Source: Chloroflexota bacterium (GTDB lineage: Bacteria > Chloroflexota > Dehalococcoidia > Tepidiformales > Tepidiformaceae). From it: 12,505 nucleotides of DNA. The DNA lies in contig JAKALX010000065.1 of NCBI GenBank assembly GCA_021823905.1, positions 1 to 12,505 on the forward strand, given 5' to 3'. Of the stretch, positions 1-5,918 are shown piece after piece. The stretch's first letter is position 1, and every line of letters starts with the position of its first letter. The notes beneath the pieces were generated by a model that worked only from the letters and a program-made list of their open reading frames with translations, had not been told where the DNA came from and made no database searches. A program made the translations under genes and the position numbers.

Positions 1-1302
1 ATGAACGCCGAGGATGAAGTGTCCGGCGACCGAGTCAGCCAGCTTCTGGATGGGTGCGCGGGTGGCCTGGGCATCCTCCACAAGCTTGATGATCTGGGCC
101 AGGGCCGTTTCCTTGCCGACCTGGGTCGCTTTGATCCGGAAGGCGCCGGTCTTGTTCAGGGTGCCACCGATGACCGCGTCGCCAGCCTTCTTTTCGACCG
201 GCAGGCTTTCGCCGGTGATCATCGACTGATCCACTGCTGAATAGCCGTCCGCCACCACGCCGTCGACAGGGATGGATTCGCCCGGGCGAACGATGCAGAT
301 CTCGCCCACGTCGACCTCGTCGGCCGGGATGTCGACCTCGATGCCTTCGCGCAGGACGCGGGCCCGCTTGGGCTGGAGGCGCATGAGCTTGCGGATGGCC
401 TCCGAGGTTCGCCCGCGGGTAACCGCCTCGAGATAGCGTCCGAGGACGATGAACCAGGTGAGGAGCGCCGCCGACTCGAAGAAGGTGGCGTCCTTCCCGC
501 CGAACCCGGCATCCGGCCAGAACGTATTGATGACCGCGATGAAGTAGGCGGAACCGATCCCGGTGGCGTAGAGCAGGTTCATGTCGGTCACGCCGTGTCG
601 GAGCCCGTTGAACGACTTCACGAAGAATTGGCGGCCGGGACCGAGCACGATCGGCGTCGTCAGGCCCCAGAGAAACCACTTCTCCGCGAAGACGCCCGGG
701 ACGACGCGGTCGAACTTCCAGTAACCGCGGAACGTGCCCGCCATGATGATCAGCGCCAGCGGCGTGGCAACCAGCAGGTTGATGAATTGGTGGCGCAGCT
801 CGCGCCGCCGGGCCTCCCGTTCCCGGTCGAGCGCGGCTGCGCCCTCGGCCCTCTCCGAGACCTCGTAGCCGAGGCCCGCTATGAGCTTCTTGATCTGTCC
901 GGCGCCGACCAGGGAACCCGCGTAGGTGACGACGGCTGAGTCCGTCGCAAGGTTGACCTGAACGCCGACGACCCCGGGCAGCTCTCCCACCGCCTTTTCG
1001 ATGACGGACTGGCAGTGCGTGCCCATCATGCCCAGAACGAGGAACTCGAGCCGGTCCCATGAGACTTCGTAGCCAATGCCGCCCACGGCCTTCGCCATCT
1101 CCTCGAGCCGAACACGGGAAGGGTCGTAGTCGATGGCCGCGCTGCTGGTTGCCAGGTTCACGTGGGCGTCGCTGACGCCATCGAGCCGCTTGAGGGCCTT
1201 CTCCACTTTGTTGACGCAGGCGGCGCACGACATGCCCAGGACCGACAGTCGAACGGAGTGAAGTTCGGCCTCTCTCGATGCGTCGGAAGCAAGCGTCGAC
1301 AT
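1..1302 (-). CDS. copA: Copper-translocating P1B-type ATPase, N-terminal part (runs off left edge)
   Basis: This gene encodes a heavy-metal pump that uses ATP to move Cu(I), or a similar soft metal, across the cytoplasmic membrane. The minus-strand frame is open from ATG 1302 to base 1, giving 434 residues. An AGGAA site at 1309-1313 lies 6 bases before the start. Two heavy-metal-associated domains come first. Domain 1 (about 17-80) has GMSCAAC with C26 and C29. Domain 2 (about 85-150) has GMMGTHC, so only C97 remains of the usual Cys pair. Four membrane helices follow at about 173-190, 209-228, 241-260 and 273-291, including FFESAALL. The actuator domain carries TGES at 363-366. The CPC metal site, DKTGT phosphorylation site and ATP-binding domain would lie beyond base 1. 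Cu(I) specificity is inferred from the CopA-like architecture; the sixth helix that would settle it is missing. The gene diverges from the 1597 operon. Confidence 0.95.
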   Translation of the reverse strand, partial: MSTLASDASREAELHSVRLSVLGMSCAACVNKVEKALKRLDGVSDAHVNLATSSAAIDYDPSRVRLEEMAKAVGGIGYEVSWDRLEFLVLGMMGTHCQSVIEKAVGELPGVVGVQVNLATDSAVVTYAGSLVGAGQIKKLIAGLGYEVSERAEGAAALDREREARRRELRHQFINLLVATPLALIIMAGTFRGYWKFDRVVPGVFAEKWFLWGLTTPIVLGPGRQFFVKSFNGLRHGVTDMNLLYATGIGSAYFIAVINTFWPDAGFGGKDATFFESAALLTWFIVLGRYLEAVTRGRTSEAIRKLMRLQPKRARVLREGIEVDIPADEVDVGEICIVRPGESIPVDGVVADGYSAVDQSMITGESLPVEKKAGDAVIGGTLNKTGAFRIKATQVGKETALAQIIKLVEDAQATRAPIQKLADSVAGHFILGVH

Positions 1303-1357
1303 GTACGGTTCCTAACTCCGAGGTTTCTACTATGCGTCGTCGTACTTACGCTGCCGC

Positions 1358-1374
1358 GCAGGATCCGGTCCTGC
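1358..1374. promoter_or_regulatory. Candidate operator: 6-bp inverted repeat upstream of the copper ATPase
   Basis: GCAGGA and TCCTGC form a perfect inverted repeat around a 5-base spacer, 56-72 bases upstream of the ATPase start. The position suits a regulator binding site. It does not match the CueR or CsoR operator patterns that I remember. It could also be a chance palindrome in GC-rich DNA. Confidence 0.3.
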
Positions 1375-1377
1375 AAT

Positions 1378-1411
1378 GTCCGATCGGACCCGCCGGTATG
1401 GCCCGATCGGG
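1378..1411. repeat. Pair of CGATCGG palindromes, possible tandem operator
   Basis: A 12-base perfect palindrome (GTCCGATCGGAC, 1378-1389) is followed by a 10-base palindrome (CCCGATCGGG, 1402-1411). Their centres are 23 bp apart, close to two helical turns. A third related repeat, CCCGA-CGA-TCGGG with an extra G-C pair, lies at 1496-1510. Repeated palindromes on one DNA face between divergent genes suggest a dimeric regulator, but no regulator gene is visible in the window. Confidence 0.35.
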
Positions 1412-1596
1412 TCGGCTCTCACGGGCTTACCTGTGCCTTTCTGGTTCGCATCAGCCGGCGCCATGACCGTATCCCAGCGTGGGAACCAAGGTCAGGCCCG
1501 ACGATCGGGCGGGAACTGTTCCGGCGGCGACGGAACTGGCACCATTGATCTTGCGTAGCCTGGCGTCTTCGGGCGCAGAGGAAGGATGGTCCGCAT

Positions 1597-1830
1597 TTGA
1601 ACGATACGGAGCTTGAGCCCCCAATCGGCGCCGCCGTGTTCGACAGCCTGGGCGAGCAGTTCGCCTATGTGAAAGATGTTCGCGGTGGGCTAATGAAGCT
1701 GGAGCTTCCAATGGCTCGGGACTACTGGCTCAGCACGAGCCATGTCTCCCGGATCGACGGCAAGGACGTTTACCTCGACGTGAGCCGGCACGAGGCCGAG
1801 GACCAGAAGGTTCCCGGACCGGCTGATTGA
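1597..1830 (+). CDS. Small DUF2171 / PRC-barrel-like protein
   Basis: This is a 77-residue soluble protein with no signal peptide or membrane helix. The start is a TTG at 1597, chosen because a strong site (GAGGAAGGA, 1578-1586) lies 10 bases upstream and the fold begins right away. The chain reads as a small beta-barrel: IGAAVFDSLGEQFAYVKDV (about 6-24), a strand around LMKLELP, then YWLSTSHVSRIDGKDVYLDV ahead of an acidic tail. This order matches the DUF2171/PRC-barrel style, in which a G-x-x-V-x-D-V turn precedes a W-(I/L)-x-x-x-x-V-x-x-I/V-D segment. The exact role of such proteins is unknown; they are often stress-linked or bind RNA or protein. It sits 4 bases ahead of rpiB and is probably cotranscribed with it. 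The family assignment is by eye. Confidence 0.72.
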   Translation: MNDTELEPPIGAAVFDSLGEQFAYVKDVRGGLMKLELPMARDYWLSTSHVSRIDGKDVYLDVSRHEAEDQKVPGPAD

Positions 1831-1834
1831 CACG

Positions 1835-2293
1835 ATGCGCGTCGCCGTCGCTGCCGACCATGGTGGATTCGTCCTGAAGCAACGTGCCCTCGACGAGGTG
1901 CGAAGCCTGGGCCACGAGCCGTTGGACTGCGGCGGCGTGGGCGACGCGGGCGACGATTACCCAGACTTCGTCCGCGCTGTTGGCGAGGCGATGACGACGG
2001 GCCGGGCGGAGCGCGGCATCGTCATCTGTGGGAGCGGCGTCGGCGCCAGCTTCGCCGCCTGCAAGATCCCCGGCATCCGCGCCGCCGTCTGCCACGATAC
2101 CTATTCCGCGCACCAGGGTGTTGAACACGACAACATGAACGTTCTTTGCCTGGGCGGAAGGATCGTCGGCGAGGAACTGGCCGCAGAGCTAATCCGCGCC
2201 TTCCTCGGTGCACGCTTCACCGGGCTCGATCGATTCGTGCGCCGCCTGCGCAAGGTCGACGCGATCGAGGAAGAGTTCAGGTCGCATCAGTAG
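1835..2293 (+). CDS. rpiB: Ribose-5-phosphate isomerase B (RpiB/LacAB family)
   Basis: RpiB interconverts ribulose-5-phosphate and ribose-5-phosphate in the non-oxidative pentose phosphate pathway, in the cytoplasm. The 152-residue length is normal. Family landmarks are the N-terminal VAVAADHGGF (D8, H9), DYPDF at 41-45, and the anion-binding loop ICGSGVGAS, whose C65 matches the catalytic Cys of the E. coli-type enzyme. Next come IRAAVCHDTYSA and the HDNMNVLCLGGR block (98-109). The start is ATG 1835, only 4 bases after the previous stop. No clear Shine-Dalgarno site precedes it, so translation is probably coupled to the upstream small gene. The family also includes galactose-6-phosphate isomerase subunits, but the single chain and the nearby pgl and pgi favour RpiB. 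Confidence 0.95.
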   Translation: MRVAVAADHGGFVLKQRALDEVRSLGHEPLDCGGVGDAGDDYPDFVRAVGEAMTTGRAERGIVICGSGVGASFAACKIPGIRAAVCHDTYSAHQGVEHDNMNVLCLGGRIVGEELAAELIRAFLGARFTGLDRFVRRLRKVDAIEEEFRSHQ

Positions 2294-2352
2294 TTCGGCG
2301 CGCTTCAACTGGCCACAGTCGCTGTTCACCGCCTGCCAATATTCACGGGTTT

Positions 2353-2387
2353 GCCGAGTTGTCCGCCGCGGCGTATGGCGGTTCGGC
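2353..2387. terminator. Candidate bidirectional hairpin between convergent genes
   Basis: The 114-base gap between the rpiB stop and the end of the GH15 gene holds a nested inverted repeat. Outer arms GCCGA (2353-2357) and TCGGC (2383-2387) pair, and inner arms CCGCC (2363-2367) and GGCGG (2377-2381) pair. The location between convergent genes suits a shared terminator. No run of T follows on either strand, so it is not a textbook intrinsic terminator. Confidence 0.35.
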
Positions 2388-2407
2388 GGGCCTGTTTCGC
2401 CCTGGGG

Positions 2408-4207
2408 CTACTGACGGGCGCGCCTTGCGGCCGGACTCGCCGTCCGCTTGTAGAGGTTGTGCGCGGTGTTGACGAGGCCCACGTGGGAGAAGGCCTGCGG
2501 GAAATTGCCGAGCATCCGGCCCGCCACCGGGTCGTACTCCTCCGAAAGCAGCCCCAGATCGTTCGTCAGTCCGACGAGGCGGTCGAAGAGCGCTCGCGCC
2601 TCGGCGGACTGCCCCGTCATCTCGAGGCAGTCCGCGAGCCAGAACGAGCACGCGAGGAATGGCGCGTCGCTGCCGGCGAGCCCATCTATTGGCCCCGGTC
2701 GCGAGTAGCGGCGCACCAGGCCGTTGGTCGTCAACTCGCGCTGAACCGCGTCAACGGTGCCGAGGACGCGTGGGTCGCGGGGCGGCAGGAAGCCCACAAG
2801 CGGCATCATCAGGAGAGCGGCATCCAGGTCCTTCCCGCCGTAGTACTGCACGAACGAATGCTTCTCCTGGTCGTATCCCCGTGCGCAAACCTCGGCATGA
2901 ATGGCCGCGCGTAGCTGCTTCCACCGCGTCACGGGCGCGTCGAGGCCCAACCGGTCCGCCGCCTTGACGGCCCGGTCGACGGCCACCCACGCCATCACTT
3001 TGGAGTGCGTGAAGTGGCGGCGCGGGCCCCGCACCTCCCAGAGGCCATCGTCCGGCAAGTCCCAAACGCTTTCAAGGTGGTCGATCAATTCGCGCTGCAA
3101 TCGGCGCGCATCGTCGCCGATGTCCACGCCACTCCCGCTCGCCACATGGAATGCGTCCATGACCTCGCCGAAGACATCGAGCTGGAACTGCTCATGCGCG
3201 GCGTTGCCTATCCGTACGGGCGCGCTGCCGGCATAGCCGGGGAGCCAGGTCAGCTCGGTTTCGGGCAGCAGGCGTTCGCCCCCGACGCCGTACATGATCT
3301 GCAGGTCCGACGGCTTCCCGGCCGCCGCCCGCAGCAACCATCGCTGCCACTCCGCGGCCTCGTCCTCGTATCCCGAGACGAGAAGGGCATAGAGAGTGAA
3401 GGTCGCGTCGCGCAGCCAGCAATAGCGGTAGTCCCAGTTGCGCGTTCCGCCGAGCTCTTCCGGGAGTGAGGTGGTCGCGGCCGCCACGATCCCTCCGGTG
3501 GGATTGCAGGTGAGGCCCTTGAGCACCGTTAGCGACCGGTGCACAAGGTCCGCGTGCGGTCCGCGGTAGCTGTAGCGCCCACTCCAGCTCCCCCACCACT
3601 CCTCCGTCATCCGCAAGAGGTCGGTGGGATCAGCAGGTGGCGGCGGTGGCAGGTGTGATTCGTGCCAGGTCATCACGAACGGTACGGTCTCGCCTTCGCG
3701 CACGCTGAACGAGGCATGGGTCCAGAAGTTTCGCCCCGTGAGCGGGACTGGAGTGCGCAGCACCACCGCATTCGGTCCGGCGATCGCCGTCAGGCCGTAC
3801 GGCTGGCGCCGCACCCACGGAGTAGACGTGCCGTATTCGAAGCGGAGGCCGAGCTCCATCTCGACGTCCACCCGGCCCCGATCACCGCGTACCATCCGGA
3901 CCACGTCGAGGCTCGCCCCCGGGGACTGCGCTGCCAGGAAGTCCACGACCGTGATGGCGCCATCCGGCAGCTCGAAGGTCGTCTCGAGGATCAGACTCCT
4001 GGCGCGATACCGGCGGGTGACGCGCGCCTTTGCGGCTCGTGGCGCGATGCGCCATTTGCCGTGTTCGTCCGTCCCTAGGAGAGCCGCGAAGCACGCTGGC
4101 GAGTCGATGCGCGGCAGGCAGAGCCAGTCCATCGAGCCGTCGCGTCCGACCAGGGCCGCAGTCCGCATATTGCCGATGAAGCCGTAATCTTCGATGCGCT
4201 GGCTCAT
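2408..4207 (-). CDS. GH15 glucoamylase/trehalase-like glycoside hydrolase
   Basis: This is a 599-residue glycoside hydrolase family 15 enzyme of the 'trehalase/glucoamylase' bacterial group. It would remove terminal glucose from an alpha-glucoside with inversion. The N-terminal beta domain starts with IEDYGFIGNMRTAALVGRDG, typical of this group. The (alpha/alpha)6 catalytic domain carries NWDYRYCWLRDATF (257-270), the first catalytic Glu in GLWEVRG (E391) and the second in LLSEEYD (E556 or E557), then GNFPQAFSHVGLVNTA near the end. There is no signal peptide, so it is cytoplasmic. The ATG at 4207 shares its A with the stop of the upstream HAD gene (TGATG), which indicates one operon with coupled translation. 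Related actinobacterial proteins include a trehalase, so trehalose is as likely a substrate as maltooligosaccharide; sequence alone does not decide. Confidence 0.93.
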   Translation of the reverse strand: MSQRIEDYGFIGNMRTAALVGRDGSMDWLCLPRIDSPACFAALLGTDEHGKWRIAPRAAKARVTRRYRARSLILETTFELPDGAITVVDFLAAQSPGASLDVVRMVRGDRGRVDVEMELGLRFEYGTSTPWVRRQPYGLTAIAGPNAVVLRTPVPLTGRNFWTHASFSVREGETVPFVMTWHESHLPPPPPADPTDLLRMTEEWWGSWSGRYSYRGPHADLVHRSLTVLKGLTCNPTGGIVAAATTSLPEELGGTRNWDYRYCWLRDATFTLYALLVSGYEDEAAEWQRWLLRAAAGKPSDLQIMYGVGGERLLPETELTWLPGYAGSAPVRIGNAAHEQFQLDVFGEVMDAFHVASGSGVDIGDDARRLQRELIDHLESVWDLPDDGLWEVRGPRRHFTHSKVMAWVAVDRAVKAADRLGLDAPVTRWKQLRAAIHAEVCARGYDQEKHSFVQYYGGKDLDAALLMMPLVGFLPPRDPRVLGTVDAVQRELTTNGLVRRYSRPGPIDGLAGSDAPFLACSFWLADCLEMTGQSAEARALFDRLVGLTNDLGLLSEEYDPVAGRMLGNFPQAFSHVGLVNTAHNLYKRTASPAARRARQ

Positions 4208-4890
4208 CAGCGTTCACCGCTCGGAAAGAACTCGCCAAGGGCGGCGCCGGCGAGGTCACCGATGCGAGCCACCGAGACGTCGGCGGCAGGGTAGGCGGCC
4301 AGCACCTGAGGGTCCTCGGCGTAGTGGCCCTGGCGTGGAAAGACGGTGGTGAGGCGAGAACCCCAAATCTCCTTCATGGCGGCGAGGATGCGCAGCTTGT
4401 CGTCGATCATCACGTAGTGTTCGGCCGGGTAGCGCTCCTCGACATCGCCGAGCATCTGCTCCTTGTGGACGTAGATGAGCACGCGGCCATCGACAGCATC
4501 GGACAGGCCCGAGCGGCTTACCTTCAACGGCTGGAACACCACGTCGCCGTCCGTGAGGATGACGGTTGGCCCGAACGATCGCAGATGTTCGAGCGCGTCG
4601 AGTGCGCCGGGATAGAGCCGCGCGGCGAAGGGATAGTCGACCAGGAACGACGACAGCCGGAGCAGGTGCGAATCGCGGGGGTTCTCAATGCGGTATTGCT
4701 GCAGCGCGCCGAGATAATCGGCGTAACCGAGTTGAGACCGAATGGATTCGAAAATCGTCCAGTACTGCTGTTGACGGATGGGCCCGACCTCGTGCTCGAG
4801 GTAAAGCAGAAGGTCGCTGACTATCCGGTCATTGTCCAGGAGGGTGTTGTCGACGTCGACGAGGAAGACGACGCTGTGTCGAAACTCCAT
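4207..4890 (-). CDS. HAD-superfamily hydrolase
   Basis: This is a 227-residue haloacid dehalogenase-type hydrolase, probably a small-molecule phosphatase. Motif I is FLVDVDNTLLDND with nucleophile D12 and acid/base D14. Motif II is VILTDGD (T113), K143 fits motif III, and motif IV is MIDDK (D163, D164). An alpha-helical cap lies between about 20 and 90. The start is ATG 4890, where a GGGAGA site sits a few bases upstream; an in-frame ATG at 5025 would add 45 Arg/Ala-rich residues outside the fold and lacks support. The stop overlaps the ATG of the GH15 gene by one base, so the two are coupled. A role in sugar-phosphate or trehalose metabolism is inferred from this pairing only; the natural substrate cannot be read from the motifs. 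Confidence 0.88.
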   Translation of the reverse strand: MEFRHSVVFLVDVDNTLLDNDRIVSDLLLYLEHEVGPIRQQQYWTIFESIRSQLGYADYLGALQQYRIENPRDSHLLRLSSFLVDYPFAARLYPGALDALEHLRSFGPTVILTDGDVVFQPLKVSRSGLSDAVDGRVLIYVHKEQMLGDVEERYPAEHYVMIDDKLRILAAMKEIWGSRLTTVFPRQGHYAEDPQVLAAYPAADVSVARIGDLAGAALGEFFPSGER

Positions 4891-5139
4891 GCTTCTCCCT
4901 TTCCCGAGCGCGGCGTTCAGAGCCATTCTCCAGTCATCCGCAGGAGCCGCCGCGAAAGGCGCGGGTCCGTCCTGGCGCCACCGATGTCGCGGACGTGGAA
5001 CGCTGCGGTTCGTCGCAGCCAGCATAGAGAAAATCCGACACGGGACTCTCTCGACTCGCTTTACCGCTTGTTGATGGCGCGACGGGCAGGCGTGGCAGCG
5101 CGATAATCAGGCGGTGCGCACCCAGAGGAAGAAGGCGAC
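4891..5139. promoter_or_regulatory. Divergent promoter region between the HAD gene and pgl
   Basis: This 249-base gap must hold promoters for the leftward HAD-GH15 pair and the rightward pgl gene. A -10-like GATAAT lies at 5102-5107, which would place transcription start shortly before the pgl ribosome site, but no good -35 at the usual spacing was found. A perfect hairpin (GCTGCG, loop GTTCGT, CGCAGC; 5002-5019) lies near the middle and could be an operator. No gene is seen here. Confidence 0.4.
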
Positions 5140-5799
5140 GTGCCAGTGATCGAGCTTGTCGTCGCGCCCGATTTCGGCGCCGCCGGTGCGGAGCTTTTCC
5201 GTGCTGTGGCCCCTCGCACGGTCGCGCTGGCCGGTGGGGAGACGCCAAGGCAGGTCTACGCCCGCCTCGCCGCACTCGACTACCCATGGGCGGCCACGCA
5301 GGTCTTTTTCGGGGATGAGCGGTGCGTCCCTCCGGATGACGTCGCTTCGAACTACCGGATGGCCTGGGAGACGCTCCTGTCGAAAGTCCCGGCGAACGTG
5401 CATCGCATGCCGGGCGAGACGTGCACCGCCGCGGCCTACGAGCGTGAGATCGAGGCGAGTTTCGGGCCCGGAGTACCCCGCTTCGACCTCGTTTTTCTCG
5501 GGCTGGGCGCTGAGGGTCACACCGCGTCGCTGTTCCCGGGCGACTCCGCCCTGGAGGAGCGCGAGCGACTCGTCGTCCGCGTCGCTCGCCCTGACCACTC
5601 GCGGCTGACGCTGACGTTGCCGGTGCTCTCGAGCGCGAGACTGGCCGTCTTCCTCGTCACCGGCGCGGCGAAGCGTGAGGCGCTCAAGCGCCTCCTTCGG
5701 GGCGAGGACATCCCGGCGGCGCGGGTGCATGCGGAGCGCGTCGTGGTCATCGCCGATGATGCCGCGGCGCCACCGCCGGCGACCGGCGCTTTCCGGTGA
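5140..5799 (+). CDS. pgl: 6-phosphogluconolactonase
   Basis: Pgl hydrolyses 6-phosphogluconolactone to 6-phosphogluconate, the second step of the oxidative pentose phosphate pathway, in the cytoplasm. The 219 residues belong to the glucosamine-6-phosphate isomerase/6-phosphogluconolactonase family. Landmarks are ALAGGETPRQVYARL (29-43), VFFGDERCVPPDDVASNYRM (55-74) and the signature GLGAEGHTASLFPG (121-134), whose His is the expected catalytic residue. It is slightly shorter than many family members. GTG 5140 is chosen because AGAGGAAGAAGG ends just upstream. No zwf or gnd is next to it in this window; instead a GH15 gene follows after 119 bases. The DERCVPPDDVASNY block and the lactonase-type signature argue against a glucosamine-6-phosphate deaminase. 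Confidence 0.95.
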   Translation: MPVIELVVAPDFGAAGAELFRAVAPRTVALAGGETPRQVYARLAALDYPWAATQVFFGDERCVPPDDVASNYRMAWETLLSKVPANVHRMPGETCTAAAYEREIEASFGPGVPRFDLVFLGLGAEGHTASLFPGDSALEERERLVVRVARPDHSRLTLTLPVLSSARLAVFLVTGAAKREALKRLLRGEDIPAARVHAERVVVIADDAAAPPPATGAFR

Positions 5800-5871
5800 G
5801 CAGTATCGCGTCCTGCTACTCTGGCACCGACTGAACAGCCGACGGGGGCCGACGCCAAGCGCGATGAACCT

Positions 5872-5882
5872 CACCGCCGGTG
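5872..5882. promoter_or_regulatory. Small palindrome in the pgl to GH15 gap
   Basis: CACCG-C-CGGTG is a perfect 11-base palindrome 36 bases before the ATG of the second GH15 gene, within the 119-base gap after pgl. It could be an operator or part of a leader hairpin. The gap also holds the ribosome site AGGGG, about 9 bases before ATG 5919. Chance occurrence is quite possible. Confidence 0.25.
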
Positions 5883-5918
5883 TGAACTCCGTATCGACGG
5901 TCGCAGGGGACCACCCGC

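Larger units (their letters stand above)
1303..1596. promoter_or_regulatory. Divergent intergenic control region rich in inverted repeats
   Basis: This 294-base gap separates the start of the copper ATPase (leftward) from the start of the DUF2171-like gene (rightward), so it should hold both promoters. I see no gene in it. It contains an inverted repeat at 1358-1374, two CGATCGG-centred palindromes at 1378-1389 and 1402-1411, a related repeat at 1496-1510, and a nested hairpin at 1464-1494. The hairpin pairs TGACC with GGTCA outside and TCCCA with TGGGA inside. No convincing -35/-10 pair could be assigned by eye. Confidence 0.55.

Noticed and set aside
35..1228. Long minus-strand frame of 397 codons
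   Set aside because: It overlaps the copper ATPase in another frame and translates to Arg/Gly/Pro-rich text without motifs, a GC-rich shadow. The true frame runs from 1302 to the edge.
2351..4187. Plus-strand frames antisense to the minus-strand GH15 gene (for example 2351-2914 and 3624-4187)
   Set aside because: They mirror the GH15 coding strand, have no recognisable domains and lack start signals. The GH15 translation carries clear catalytic motifs.
4891..5025. Upstream start for the HAD gene, adding 45 residues
   Set aside because: The added stretch is Arg/Ala-rich, lies before the FLVDVDNT strand that normally opens the fold, and lacks a good ribosome site. ATG 4890 has a GGGAGA site.
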